64,000 nucleotides of DNA from Phytopythium helicoides (GCA_024867545.1 JANFNE010000009.1:62001-126000), one strand, 5' to 3'. Shown: positions 40,709 to 50,940, counted from the first letter of the stretch. Made by a program: numbers and translations. Notes: generated from the letters alone by a model not told the origin.

Positions 40709-41045
40709 ACGTGCAGCATTGCCTAGTAAGTAACTATCTACTCTAATATCACACGGGGATCGCACCCGGAACGTCATGCATGAGCTCCTTCTGGCTTTGT
40801 CAAGTGCTGATGTCTCAGCTCTCACCTGTACCATTACCACTAGTCGTTTAATCTTTCCATCAGCAGTGATGATGAAGCACCGCACCAGTCGTCAGACGTG
40901 ATCCCGCCCATGCAGCTGCTTTCCCGCGAGACATCACAACATTGTGGATGTGACTTTGCGGTGCTACTGCCAAGGTTTCACCAGCTGCAACCACTCAAAC
41001 TCGGTTTGACTCCATCTCGTCCTCATCGCAATCCTCTTCATTTCC
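40709..41045. other. Intergenic within the CRDTG array
   Basis: 337 bp between two paralogues; no coding signal. Presumed terminator and promoter space. Confidence 0.4.
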
Positions 41046-41582
41046 ATGCATCGAATTCTCTTCAGTTTGCTCGTCGCCGCACTGCTCCTTGGACTCGCAG
41101 TTCCCATCGACTCGTCTTCGTCGCTATCTTCCACCACCTCCGTTTCCTCGGCAACACAATGCGAGATCTGCCGCGATACGGGGATCTGTTCCAGTGCTTA
41201 CGACGGGGCACCTGGTAAGTACTGCCGCGACGCCCAGAGCAGCTTTAGCGAGACCGCCACGGCTTGCTGCTGCGCTGAGCTCGACGAGTGCCAACTGATT
41301 CGTAGCACATTTTGCTCGTGCAAGTTGTCCACCAAGCTACCGGAGGACCGCTGGGTTATCGTCACATGTGTCGTGGTCGGCATGGTCGTCATCGGAATTC
41401 TCTTGGTCGTTTTCATCCGCAGACGCATTCAACATCTTCACGGGGTATCGAACAGCGAGAATTGCGGGGTCGTGCACATCCAAGCCGTCGCGTACACACA
41501 GAACATGAATCCCCCGCCGCAAGGTGTCTATCCCCAGCCAGCGTACGCTCGAGGCTGGACTGGTACTGATGAGCGATACTGA
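41046..41582 (+). CDS. CRDTG-2: cysteine-rich single-pass membrane protein
   Basis: 178 residues, intact. Signal peptide (ILFSLLVAALLLGLAVPI), Ser/Thr-rich stretch, then the Cys domain (CEICRDTGICSSAYDGAPG, KYC, ACCC, C and CSC). The membrane helix is about residues 103-126 (WVIVTCVVVGMVVIGILLVV), followed by IRRR. The tail keeps SENCGVVHIQAVAYTQ and PPPQGVYPQP, the same order of motifs as in CRDTG-1 and CRDTG-3. The Cys positions CxxCRDTGxC, PGKYC, CCC and CxC align with all three other copies, so this is a disulfide-bonded external domain of about 60 residues. No known Pfam-type family is recognised. Confidence 0.8.
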   Translation: MHRILFSLLVAALLLGLAVPIDSSSSLSSTTSVSSATQCEICRDTGICSSAYDGAPGKYCRDAQSSFSETATACCCAELDECQLIRSTFCSCKLSTKLPEDRWVIVTCVVVGMVVIGILLVVFIRRRIQHLHGVSNSENCGVVHIQAVAYTQNMNPPPQGVYPQPAYARGWTGTDERY

Positions 41583-41862
41583 GGCCAAGCTACTGTAGGA
41601 CTCCACACATAATTTAGTCACAGGCAGTGGAAATCGCATGTGCAAGTTGGCGAGATGAAAATACTGCTGGTGTCACCGAGGCTCGAGCATTAGTCGCGAG
41701 CTCCGATGGACTTTTTTGGCGCGATGCTTCCCACGAGACACTTTCATACATTGTGGATGCAATGTTGCACTAGGACGTTATGCTCCTTATCGTTGGAGTC
41801 TCCATTTCCCAATTAGCATCATCGCCGACGAGCTCATGCGCTGAACGAAACGGCGGTCAGCA

Positions 41863-42510
41863 ATGCGCCAAATCTTCACACTTTCAAGCTTTATCGTCCC
41901 TGCGCTGCTGGTGGCACTCGTCTCAGCCGTGGACTCTTCCTCCTCTTTGTCGTCGTCGTCAGCAACCTCGTCTTCGGGAGTATATGCGTCTTCGGCGACG
42001 CAGTGCGAGCTATGCCGCGACACGGGGAGGTGCTCCAGAGCCTACAAGGAATCCCCTGGTAAGCACTGTTATAGCTACTACCATTTGGGCGAGTACACAC
42101 CGTGCTGCTGCGCGGAGGGAGACGAGTGTGCGAGCGCTAGTTTCTCTTCCTGTGTATGTCACACTCCCATCCCGGACGATCACCTTTTTCTCTACGCCAT
42201 GGTCGGTGTCTTCAGCGTTGGGATGATCGTCTTTTGTGTGCGCGTGTGCCATAGACTTCGTCGCCCGGTGCGCGACTACACCTATGACGAGAATCGCGGC
42301 GCGGTGTACGTTCAAACCATCGTGTATTCGCAAAGCTCCAATCCACCGCAGCAACAAGGATTCCCCCCACAGGAACAAGGCATTCTCCCACAGCCACTGG
42401 TTGTATATCAACAGCCACAGCAGCAACAGCAGCAGCAGCAGCACAACCAGCATGCCCCAGTCTACTCTGCAGGCTATGCACCAAACTGCGTACCGAGCTA
42501 CTATAACTAG
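41863..42510 (+). CDS. CRDTG-3: cysteine-rich single-pass membrane protein with poly-Gln tail
   Basis: 215 residues, intact. Signal peptide (FTLSSFIVPALLVALVSA), Ser-rich linker, Cys domain (CELCRDTGRCSRAYKESPG, KHC, PCCC, C and CVC). The membrane helix (YAMVGVFSVGMIVFCVRVC) is followed by HRLRRPVRD. The tail holds DENRGAVYVQTIVYSQ and then a Pro/Gln-rich stretch with a run of eight Gln (CAG repeats at about 42415-42442), ending CVPSYYN. The Gln run is a likely site of length variation between strains. Confidence 0.8.
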   Translation: MRQIFTLSSFIVPALLVALVSAVDSSSSLSSSSATSSSGVYASSATQCELCRDTGRCSRAYKESPGKHCYSYYHLGEYTPCCCAEGDECASASFSSCVCHTPIPDDHLFLYAMVGVFSVGMIVFCVRVCHRLRRPVRDYTYDENRGAVYVQTIVYSQSSNPPQQQGFPPQEQGILPQPLVVYQQPQQQQQQQQHNQHAPVYSAGYAPNCVPSYYN

Positions 42511-42666
42511 CGCTGCAAGTGTTCAAGCCTAATCAAGAAACTTCGTGTACAGGCAAACATGTTGTGTTTTCAAATGACTACAGCTTTGCTCTTCAAAGGT
42601 GTTGTGACAAATTCTGGGGCAAAATATGGGAGCATTGCTGACACAATGGTCAAGTCGCAAACAAGC

Positions 42667-42978
42667 TTACGTAGTGAAACCATAGGCAAACCCACCAGCA
42701 ACAAACCCTGCTGCAGATTCTTGCGCCGTGACTGTCCCCTTCTTCTTGGGCTTTCTCAGCGCCGACCCCGTTGTGTTAGGTTCCATTATCTGGTTCGTGT
42801 AGGTTCCTTCACCGCCCTCGACGTTGACTGGCACTTGTTGGTCCATTAGATGACGTTGACGGCGCTTCTTGAGGCACATGGCGATCGCGGCCGCTGCGAA
42901 CACGGCGAGGATGATGCCGATCGCAATCAACCAGATGGCGAGGCTGGACTGCGAGGTGCCTTGTCTTATCGTTGGCAT
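42667..42978 (-). CDS. Tiny single-pass membrane protein, intact member of the duplicated family
   Basis: 103 residues from ATG 42978. Short N-terminus without signal peptide, a membrane segment at about residues 13-36 (LAIWLIAIGIILAVFAAAAI), basic KKRRQRH, then a tail with GEGTYTNQI and RKPKKKGTVTAQE. This is the only family member besides 7859-8104 that looks complete. The three fragments near 29.4, 37.8 and 47.7 kb share its FAAAAI, KKxRKQ and KPKKKGTxTAQE parts. It sits inside the CRDTG array on the opposite strand. A type III orientation (N outside) is likely from the basic C-terminal flank. Function unknown. Confidence 0.65.
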   Translation of the reverse strand: MPTIRQGTSQSSLAIWLIAIGIILAVFAAAAIAMCLKKRRQRHLMDQQVPVNVEGGEGTYTNQIMEPNTTGSALRKPKKKGTVTAQESAAGFVAGGFAYGFTT

Positions 42979-43575
42979 AGCGAGCTGCTGCAGGTGGTTG
43001 GAGTGCTTAGTGCAAGGAAATTTTGAGAATGATCCTGTGAATCATGAGACCATGTGGCAACGCTGTAGTGCATCGTAGCTTCCCACTGGAACCGAAGTTG
43101 TCATTCGATACTCGACTGATGTACACCTTGAAAAAAAAAAAAAAGAAATTGACAGCAGTGCCTCGAAAATGTAGCCAAAGAGGAGGATCTACTGTTGTGT
43201 AGGTCAGACAATGCTGGAACACACCAAAAATGCACATCACACGCACACATGCATTTCTGACAGGAAATCTGCTGGTGACCTCCTGATATCCTGATCATTC
43301 ACTTCAAGAGTCAGGTGCTCCGGGCTTTGAATTCGTGATGATCGCAAACAGTGTACCTGTAGAAGCTTACATGGTCGCTAACGGGCGAGCTTTCAAGGCA
43401 TCCACTCCAGAAAATCTAGTTGAATCGAATCGATTAGTCGGAAATCTACCAGCAACCTGCACATCCTCACTATCTGCAACCCGATTGTGGGTGCAATATC
43501 ATTCAGCTGCATCAGCGCACACTAATTGACTCGCATTTCACAATCTGCAGCACCGCGACTGGCCCCGCTTCCAGG
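42979..43575. other. Intergenic, contains a 14-nt A-rich run
   Basis: A poly-A run lies at about 43131-43144. No homology to other parts of the window is seen and no gene is supported. The right end is the promoter side of CRDTG-4. Confidence 0.35.
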
Positions 43576-43962
43576 ATGGCACTTCGATCATCCAGCCGTC
43601 GCCACCTTGTGCTCATCGGCATCCTCTTCCTCTTGCTACTCGCGACGACAACGAGCTGGCCGACGTGCGACGTGTGCCGCGATACCGGGAACTGCACCAC
43701 GGCGACCGCAATTGGTGGGCCCGGCAAGTACTGCAACGCGTGGGTCGACTCCAATGGCGAAAGCAACTCGTGCTGCTGCGATGAGAGCGAAAAGTGCTCA
43801 CTGGACACGACCAACAAGTGTTTGTGTGAAGGTAGCAGCTCTAGTCCGACCTCCACCGTCTACATTGTCATCGGTTGCCTCGTTGCCAGTTTGATGGTTG
43901 TAGGAGGTGCCACCGTGTTGATCCGCAGGCGTCGATCAACGACACCCAACGCTTTTCCGTGA
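43576..43962 (+). CDS. CRDTG-4: short cysteine-rich single-pass membrane protein
   Basis: 128 residues, intact. Signal peptide (LVLIGILFLLLLATTTSW) leads directly into the Cys domain (CDVCRDTGNC, PGKYCNAWVD, SCCCDE, C and CLC); the Ser-rich linker of its relatives is missing. The membrane helix is VYIVIGCLVASLMVVGGATV, then IRRRRS. The cytoplasmic tail is only about 12 residues and lacks the NxG-VxYTQ-PQQ motif, so it would expose the same external domain without the tail. Confidence 0.8.
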   Translation: MALRSSSRRHLVLIGILFLLLLATTTSWPTCDVCRDTGNCTTATAIGGPGKYCNAWVDSNGESNSCCCDESEKCSLDTTNKCLCEGSSSSPTSTVYIVIGCLVASLMVVGGATVLIRRRRSTTPNAFP

Positions 43963-44438
43963 GCCTTCGTCGGTAGGAAGAGCAAGCATAAAGTAGGAAA
44001 GTTGAATTGAACGGTATGAGTCAAAAAGGCAGACGACATTATCTCCTGCACACTCCAAGCACATGTTGAGGGTTGTCTCTCCACCCATACCGGTATATGT
44101 AGTTTTACGACTCGTCGCACACGTGCTCACTCTCGAACAAGCTTCCTGCAGCAAAGGCGGTTGCGACTGTTTTGCATGGAATTGCTGGAGCCTGGCGAAC
44201 CCGTGCGCTCGATGCACGCGCGAGGTGACTCCTACGTAACTTTGACATCCAGCAACAAGCAACTGGAGTGCTTCTGACTAGGCCCAGGCAATTCAGCAGC
44301 ATTCGCACTTGTAGTATGTCGGAAGTTACGGGTCGCTCAAGTTTAGCGAGCCTTCGTGGTAGAGGCCAACTATATCGACCAGCTGCATCACCCGAACATG
44401 CTCGTCGTAAACACAGAGGTTCTAGTATATCATGTGGC
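43963..44438. other. Intergenic with an isolated ANK leader remnant
   Basis: At about 44116-44166 a stretch reads like the ANK leader (CSLSNKLPAAKAVAT) and matches ANK F 48396-48440 closely, then diverges. It is not joined to the ANK E frame, whose own leader lies about 370 bp further right. It is either an older 5' fragment or the end of a separate insertion. Confidence 0.45.
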
Positions 44439-46535
44439 ATGATATATATCATAGTAGGCTCGAGCCTCGAGGACGGAAGAGTGGTGAGCTCGTGTCCACT
44501 CTCTAAAAAGCGCACAGTCGCAAAAGTGATTTCAATAAAGATGGAGAACGGAGCTGGTGCCAGGCACCGTGAGGAGCCTGGCCAGGCTCCTCACGGTGAC
44601 CGCTGAAGGCGACCTCGAACTGGTGAAGGAGTTGGTCAGTGGTGGAGCAGATGTCGAAGACGCATCAACCCTGTCGTCGGCGCTGATCAGGGCTGTGGAG
44701 AATGGACACATGGAAGTCGTCCGATATCTCGTGGAAGAGCGCGGCGCCGATGTGAATGCCTTGGACAACAGTGGATGCACAGTGCTGACGTTGGCCGCTC
44801 ACCTTGGTCACAGTGAAGTCATTCGGTATCTCTTGGAAGAGCGTGGCGTGGACGTGAATGCCTCAGATAGCAATGGATGCACACTGCTGATGTTGATCAC
44901 TAGAAGGGACTCTGTCGAGTTTTTTCGGTATCTCGTGGAGGAACGTGGCGCAGATGTGAATCTCACGAATAATGACGGTTGGACAGCGCTGATGGCTGCC
45001 TCGCTTCATGGGGACTTTCAAGTGGTTCGATATCTTATTGAGGATTGCGGCGTGGAAGAAGACTGCAGTGACAATGATGGGTCAACCGTGCTCATGTCTG
45101 CTGTTGCGAGCGGAAAAATCCAGGTGGTTCGGTATCTCGTGGATGAACGAAATGCGGATGTGACTGCATCGAACAATGACGGATGGACAGTGCTGATGAA
45201 GGCCGCCGAAAGTGGACATGTCGAAGTGGTTCGGTATCTTGCTGGAGAATGTAACGCGGCTCTGCCGGTAATGGATGGACTGCGCTCATAGCATCTGCAA
45301 GCAATGGATCCGTCGATCTGGTTCGATATCTTGTGGAAGAATGCAAGGCGGATGTTAACGTCGATGGATGGACAGTGCTCATAGCATCTGCAACCAATGG
45401 ATCTGTCGATCTTGTTCGGTATCTCGTGGAAGAATGTGGCGCGGATGTGAACGCGATGGATAAACACAAATTGACAGCGACGATAACGGCTGCCGCCAAC
45501 GGTTCAATTGAAGTGGTTCGATATCTTGTCGATAAAGACCCCACGCTGGCGAAAGTCGTCGACACATACGGATGGACACCTCTTATGGCGGCTGCTCACA
45601 ATGGCCAAATTGAAGTGGTTCGATATCTTTCTGGAGTACGCGACGTGGATGTAAATGCAAGGAGCAACGAGGGATCGACAGCGCTGATGCTGGGAGCTGA
45701 GAACGAACACACGAAAGTGGTTCAATATCTGGTTGGAGAGTGCGGGGTGGATGTGAACGATAAGGGTACGGAAGGACTGACGGCACTGATGTTAGCTGCA
45801 ATGAATGGACACATTGAAGTGCTTCAGTATCTCATTGAGGATTGTAATGCTGATTTGGATACCTCGGACAACAACGGAAGGACTGCTCTGATGAATGCTG
45901 CTGAAAAAGGGCACGTAGAAGCGGTTCGATATCTTGCCAGAGACTGTGGTGCGGACGTCAACACTAGAATCAAAGGCGGATGGACAGTGCTTATGGTAGC
46001 AACACAGAACGAGCATATCAAGGTGGTTCGATATCTTGCTGGAGAGCACAAAGTCGATGTGAACGCCAAGACCCAAGACGGATGGACAGCATTGATGTCG
46101 GCTGCTGCCAAAAAATCGATTGAATTGGTTCAGTACCTTGCTGGAGAATGCGGCGCTGACGTCAACGCCTCAGCCAGCGATGGAATAACAGCGCTGGTGG
46201 TGGCAGCTGAGGACGGATATGTTGAAGCGGTTCAGTATCTCGTTGGGGAGGTTGGTGCGGACGTGAGCGCATCCGATGAAGAAGGCAAGACTGCGATGAT
46301 GTTGGCTGCCGGCAAAGGTCATATTGAAGTTGTTCGATATCTTGCCGAAGAGTGCGGCGCAGATATCAACGCCATGGACAAGGACGGAAAGACAGCGTTG
46401 ATGAAGGCCGCTGACGAAGGACACACTGCGGTGGTTAAGTATCTTGCTGGAGAACACAGAGGTGAGGCGAATGCCACGGAGAGTACCGGGTGGATAGCTT
46501 TAACACGGAATGTCGCCAATGGTGCGCTGTTGTGA
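44439..46535 (+). pseudogene. ANK E: ankyrin repeat gene broken by a palindromic insertion and a second indel
   Basis: The likely start is ATG 44439, giving a leader that matches the family (SCPLSKKRTVAKVISIKMENG). Just after MENGAGAR the frame is broken by an extra 22 nt that form a 34-nt perfect palindrome (44565-44598). The family reading (LLTVTAEGDLELVKELV) resumes in the next frame. It runs through about six ankyrin repeats to a stop at 45291. Around 45255-45275 one base is missing, after which the frame is open to 46535 (about 12 repeats, C-terminus NATESTGWIALTRNVANGAL). Two adjacent short units near 45275-45456 look like a partial ~90-bp duplication. The C-terminus resembles ANK C. 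As read, no full-length product is possible. Confidence 0.8.
44565..44598. repeat. 34-nt perfect palindrome
   Basis: Arm CACCGTGAGGAGCCTGG followed immediately by its exact reverse complement, with no spacer. The right half corresponds to the coding sequence present in the paralogues (CAGGCTCCTCAC); the left half is the added copy. Confidence 0.95.
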
Positions 46536-46887
46536 TTTGGCCTCTCGTGGTAGAAAAAGTCAGAAAATACCTCCATCTGAGTTGTTGCTGGCAACTCCAA
46601 CCAAGGTCATTGAGCCTTATGGCGCGATTCATCGACGCATGCAATATCGGCTGCGAATATATCAACAGGTGGTTCATTGGAGTCAAGAAGTGTGTTTATT
46701 CTTTATGCAGCCCACTCTTCGTTAGGACATTGCGCAAGATTTTAGGCACCTTTGTGATGCGAGAATTGCTGGCGTGAACGTTGTTGCAACATCTTGATAT
46801 CATGAGAGGCACCGATGATTAGTCGATGGTGTCTTTGTAAGCTCAGTAGTGAAAGAAACTAAGCGATGAATAGCGACTCAAGGACGG
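46536..46887. other. Intergenic, nothing recognised
   Basis: Sequence between ANK E and the third cytidylyltransferase copy. Similarity to the other modules begins near 46888. Confidence 0.4.
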
Positions 46888-47457
46888 TCGAGCTCACACC
46901 TTTTCGTGATGATGTGAATAGCGATTCTTGTCGCGATGCTTCTTGATGCGTTCGCGCTCTTCTTCATCGTGAACGGCTTCACCCACGCGATTCTTCTACG
47001 CTCTGCTGGCGGAGAATTCGGACTGGGACTCCAGATCCTCGGACTCTGCTGCTCGTGGATCTGTGATACTGGTGCGTTGGTGATGGGATCCGCGTTTGGT
47101 AGTGTCAAGCTCGCTCCTACCATCAGCCCAGGCAAGACGGTTGTTGGTGCAGTTGGTGGCGTTGGATCAAGTGTGGCTACCGTTGTGGTCATGTTTGGGC
47201 TTTGCCATAGCATCGATGGGCTACATTCCATGCTACCGACGACAGAAGTTGTACCACTCGAAATGCAGATTGCGCTGGGATCGGTGCTGGGCGTGTTGTG
47301 TATCCTTGGTGACCTCGTGGAGTCGTTTCTGAAGCGTCTCGCTCACGTCAAGGACTCGGGTTCGTTCTTTCCTGGCCATGGAGGCTGTCTCGACCGTATG
47401 GACAGCTTTCTGTTTGTGGCGCCGTGCTTGTACTTTTGGACACAATGGTTTCTGTGA
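46888..47457 (+). pseudogene. Phosphatidate cytidylyltransferase copy 3, last exon only
   Basis: This is the C-terminal exon in inverted orientation relative to copies 1 and 2. It has the same TGA as copy 2 before IAILVAMLLDAFALFFIV; from the ATG at 46936 the frame is open for 173 residues through the CDP-DAG synthase signature ([25 protein letters not shown]). Everything 5' of this exon is missing: similarity stops at about 46888. Without its N-terminal helices it is not expected to be active. Confidence 0.75.
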
Positions 47458-47617
47458 TGTTGGTGGCGATTGTTCGGATCACAAATGAACGACGGAGTCA
47501 TCGAATCAATTCAAGCAAATAGATTGTGAATACAACCATTGGGCTATCGCGAAGCTATCTACGAAAATTCTGTTTGGTTGTTTCTTGGGGTGAGCAAAGG
47601 CTTACTACCATCAGTTA

Positions 47618-47778
47618 CTACCACCAGTAACGATACACCGCTTCATGGGCAGTGATGGTGCCTTTCTTTTTCGGTTTCTTTGAGATGGAGTCGGTAGTGA
47701 TGTAAGGTTCATGTCCAGTCTCCATGTCAGCTGCTGTATTTTGCTGTTGCTGCTTACGGCACTTCTTGAGGCACATGA
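47618..47778 (-). pseudogene. Small membrane protein gene, fragment copy 3
   Basis: Only the tail is left (KKCRKQQQQNTAADMETGHE, KPKKKGTITAHEA, YRYWW and stop). It begins at an abrupt junction with the ANK F upstream block at 47778/47779. It lies tail-to-tail with cytidylyltransferase copy 3, as in the other modules. Confidence 0.65.
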
Positions 47779-48360
47779 CAATCTAAAGTAAACGGTACCA
47801 GAATTGTGGTCTGAATTCCATCTCGCGCGCACGCATCTCAAGTGCAGGTACAGCATTGCGCTCGTGTAAAACTAATTGTTGACCACCGACATGAAAGAGC
47901 AGCAACCATCTTAGATACTCAGAACCGATCACTCTCCCGATTCTTTCAGCTGACCCGGTGCGTCTTCTATCTGGTCGAGGGTTTCGTCGCCGCTCAAGAG
48001 CCCACACGCAACCAACTCCCATGCCTAAAGTTTTACGTAAAGAGCTGAGCTCAGTCAGGTCGAGTGGACTCTCGTGAAGAAGCAAATTGATGTACACGGC
48101 GACAAACCATCCGACTCCACTCGACCCGTGGGTTGGAGGATCTACGATTCACCGTCAAGGTCATGCAGCACCCGTGGAATGCCGTGTGAGCCATCAAGAT
48201 TCTTCGGTTCTTCATTCAAGAACCGAGAGACTAACCTCATCTCGATTTTCCAGACTTGGAGGCTCCAGAGCACAGCTGTCAAGATGCAGCACCGTCCATG
48301 ACCATCCATGTGATGCACTGTAGTACCGGAAAAGAGGTTCTCACATATCATGACACGTGC
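47779..48360 (+). promoter_or_regulatory. Conserved upstream block of ANK F
   Basis: Matches the ANK C block (both halves around the LINE) and the ANK B block. The start-proximal part (about 48322-48353) contains TACCGGAAAAGAGGTTCTCA and CATATCATGACA. Its LINE-free target region is near 47990-48040. Promoter role is inferred from position. Confidence 0.55.
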
Positions 48361-50556
48361 ATGAGAGATGAAGAGAAGAGAAGGAAGATGGAGGTGTGCT
48401 CACTCTCGAACAAGCTTCCTGTCGCGAAGGCGGCGGCTGCGACGAAGAAGATGGCAAGTGGAGCTAGTGACAGGCTCCTCACAGCGGCCGCTGAAGGCGA
48501 CCTCGATCTGGTGAAGGAGCTAGTTCGTGACGGTGCAGATGTGAATGCCTCGGACGACAAAGGAGAGGTGGCGCTGATGAAGGCTGCGGGGAGCGGACAC
48601 ATTCAAGTGGTTCGTCATCTCGTGGAAGAACTCGGTGCAGATGAGAACGCGAGCGATAAAGATGCAACGACAGTGCTGATGTTTGCTGCTAAGAGCGGAC
48701 GGCTGGAAGTCGTCCAGTACCTCGTGGAAGAACACGGAGCGGATGTGAATACCTCAGACAAAGTTGGGTGGACATCGCTGATGTGGGCAGCTGAAAAAGG
48801 ACACGTTGATGTGGTTCGGTATCTCGTGACAGCATCCGACGCGGAGGTGAATACTACAACCAACGAAGGCGACACGACTTTGATTCGGGCTGCTCTGAAT
48901 GGACATCTCGAAGTGGTTCAGTATCTTGTGGAAGAGTGTGGCGCGGATATGAACGCCTCGTCCAACAATGGATGGACGGCACTGATATGTGCTGCTCAGG
49001 GTGGACACATTGATGTGATTCAATATCTTGTTGATGAACGTGGCGCGGACATCAAAACCACTACCAACAGCGCATCGACAGTATTGATGAAGGCAAGTGA
49101 GAATGGACATCTTGCAGTGGTTCGATATCTTTTGAAAGTACGCGAATTGGACGTGAATGTCACGGACAAAGACGGATTGACAGCGCTGATGTGGGCCGCT
49201 CGGAATGGGCACATTGCGGTGGCTCGGTATCTCGTGAAAGAGCACGGTGCAAATGTAAATGCCACGGACAAAGACGGATGGACAGCGCTGATGCTTGCTG
49301 CTGAGAATGGGCACGTTGCAGTGGCTCGATATCTTATCGAAGAGTGTGATGCGGATGCGAAGGCCACGAACAACAATGGATCGACTGTTTTGATGCAAGC
49401 AAGCGGGAATGGACACATCCAAGTGGTTCGATATCTCATCGAAGAATGCGGTGTAGATGTGAACGCAACAAACACAGAAGGATGGACAGCGCTCATGTTC
49501 GCTGCGGCGAATGGATTTCTTCAGGTTGTTCGGTATCTTGCAGAAGAATGTGGTGCAGATGTGAATGCGACAAACCTGGAAGGATGGACAGCGCTGATGT
49601 CTGCTGCCAACTTTGGGTTTGTTCAAATCGTCCGATATCTTGTTGAAGAACGCAACGTTGACGTGAATGAATCGGACAAAAACGGATGGACAGTACTGAG
49701 GCTAGCTGCCCAAGCCGGAAGCGTTCCAATTGTCCGGTATCTTGTTGAAGAATGCAACGTTGACGTGAATGACTTGGACAAAGACGGATGCTCTGCATTT
49801 TTTGATGCCGCTCGGAATGGAAGCATTCAAGTAGTTCAGTGTCTCGTAGAAGAGTGCAACGTGGATGTGAACGCAAAGAATTCAGAAGGATTTACAGCAC
49901 TGATAGCGGCCGCTCAAAAGGGACACGTCCAAGTCGTTCGGTATCTCGTGGAAGAACACCGCGCGAAGTTAAACATCAGATCCAAGGACGGGTGGACTGC
50001 GCTGATGGCAGCTGCTGAAACAGGACAGACTAAAGTGGTTCGATACATTGCTGGAGAATGCGACGTGGACGTGAATGCTAAAAGCAACATTGGATGGACA
50101 GCTCTGATGCTGGCAGCTCAAAATGGACATATGCAAGTCATCAGGTATCTGGTTGAAGACTGTGGTGCCGACGTTTGTGCGACGAGCAACAACGGATCCA
50201 CAGCGCTGATTTTGGCTGCAGATAATAGACGCACTCAAGTAGCTCGATATCTCGCTAGAATGCGCGACGCAGACACGAAGGCCGTCGAAGGATACACATC
50301 GCTGATGTGGGCAGCTCAGAATGGACATATTCAAGTGGTCAAGTGTCTCGTTGGGGACCGCAGCGCAGACGTGAACGCCACCGACAAAGATGGGAAGACA
50401 GCGCTAATGTTGGCGGCCCAGAATGGGCACACTGAGGTGGTTCGGTATCTTGCTGGAAAAAATGGTGGTGGCGCAAGTACTACGGGTAACTCTGAGGGAA
50501 CAGCGTCGACGCAGGGTCTTAGCAAGAGCGTATTGACTTGGTTTGGTATCTCGTGA
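48361..50556 (+). CDS. ANK F: ankyrin repeat protein, about 20 repeats
   Basis: 731 residues from ATG 48361 (RDEEKRRKMEVCSLSNKL). A second possible start is the ATG at 48388. The leader CSLSNKLPVAKAAAATKK and MASGASDRLLTAAAEGDLDL are followed by about 20 ankyrin repeats, with a tail ending SVLTWFGIS. It aligns along its whole length with ANK B, with scattered substitutions and a few replaced repeats (for example the unit KVRELDVNVTDKDGLTALMW). No other domain is seen. The gene is intact and in inverted orientation to B. The shared 5' and 3' flanks show that both derive from one duplicated segment of about 3 kb. Confidence 0.85.
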   Translation: MRDEEKRRKMEVCSLSNKLPVAKAAAATKKMASGASDRLLTAAAEGDLDLVKELVRDGADVNASDDKGEVALMKAAGSGHIQVVRHLVEELGADENASDKDATTVLMFAAKSGRLEVVQYLVEEHGADVNTSDKVGWTSLMWAAEKGHVDVVRYLVTASDAEVNTTTNEGDTTLIRAALNGHLEVVQYLVEECGADMNASSNNGWTALICAAQGGHIDVIQYLVDERGADIKTTTNSASTVLMKASENGHLAVVRYLLKVRELDVNVTDKDGLTALMWAARNGHIAVARYLVKEHGANVNATDKDGWTALMLAAENGHVAVARYLIEECDADAKATNNNGSTVLMQASGNGHIQVVRYLIEECGVDVNATNTEGWTALMFAAANGFLQVVRYLAEECGADVNATNLEGWTALMSAANFGFVQIVRYLVEERNVDVNESDKNGWTVLRLAAQAGSVPIVRYLVEECNVDVNDLDKDGCSAFFDAARNGSIQVVQCLVEECNVDVNAKNSEGFTALIAAAQKGHVQVVRYLVEEHRAKLNIRSKDGWTALMAAAETGQTKVVRYIAGECDVDVNAKSNIGWTALMLAAQNGHMQVIRYLVEDCGADVCATSNNGSTALILAADNRRTQVARYLARMRDADTKAVEGYTSLMWAAQNGHIQVVKCLVGDRSADVNATDKDGKTALMLAAQNGHTEVVRYLAGKNGGGASTTGNSEGTASTQGLSKSVLTWFGIS

Positions 50557-50940
50557 TAGAAGACGATGCCGACACGATACTATGGGAGTGCGGTCATGAA
50601 TACCATGAATCAAAATTTCCGAAACTATCTCACCCGAAAGGCAGAATTCGTGATAACCAGCACATGGTTCACAGTCATACATCATATACGTTTGAATCTG
50701 AACCATAATTGTCTAAATGCCGTTGTCCTGATTGCTCAGACCTCACCAGACGTTCGGAATCTGCATTTGATCTAGTTTTTTTTTTTTTCGCGCCCCGGGA
50801 ATTGCATGTGGTGATTTTCGTTGCAACAACGTGGTGATATCTAGTGTGGTGGCGAGAGTCCGTCAAAATTGTCTCTTGTCGATTTCAGTTGTACAATGAG
50901 CCCTCGAGAACTGAAAGTACGTGGGCTCAATATTTGTAGA
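50557..50940 (+). repeat. 3' flank of ANK F, inverted copy of the ANK B 3' flank
   Basis: Matches the reverse complement of about 10190-10547, for example CAGACCTCACCAGACGTTCG and the ATCACCACATG/CATGTGGTGATTTTCGTTGC part. A T-run at about 50776-50790 is present only in this copy. No gene. Confidence 0.7.
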
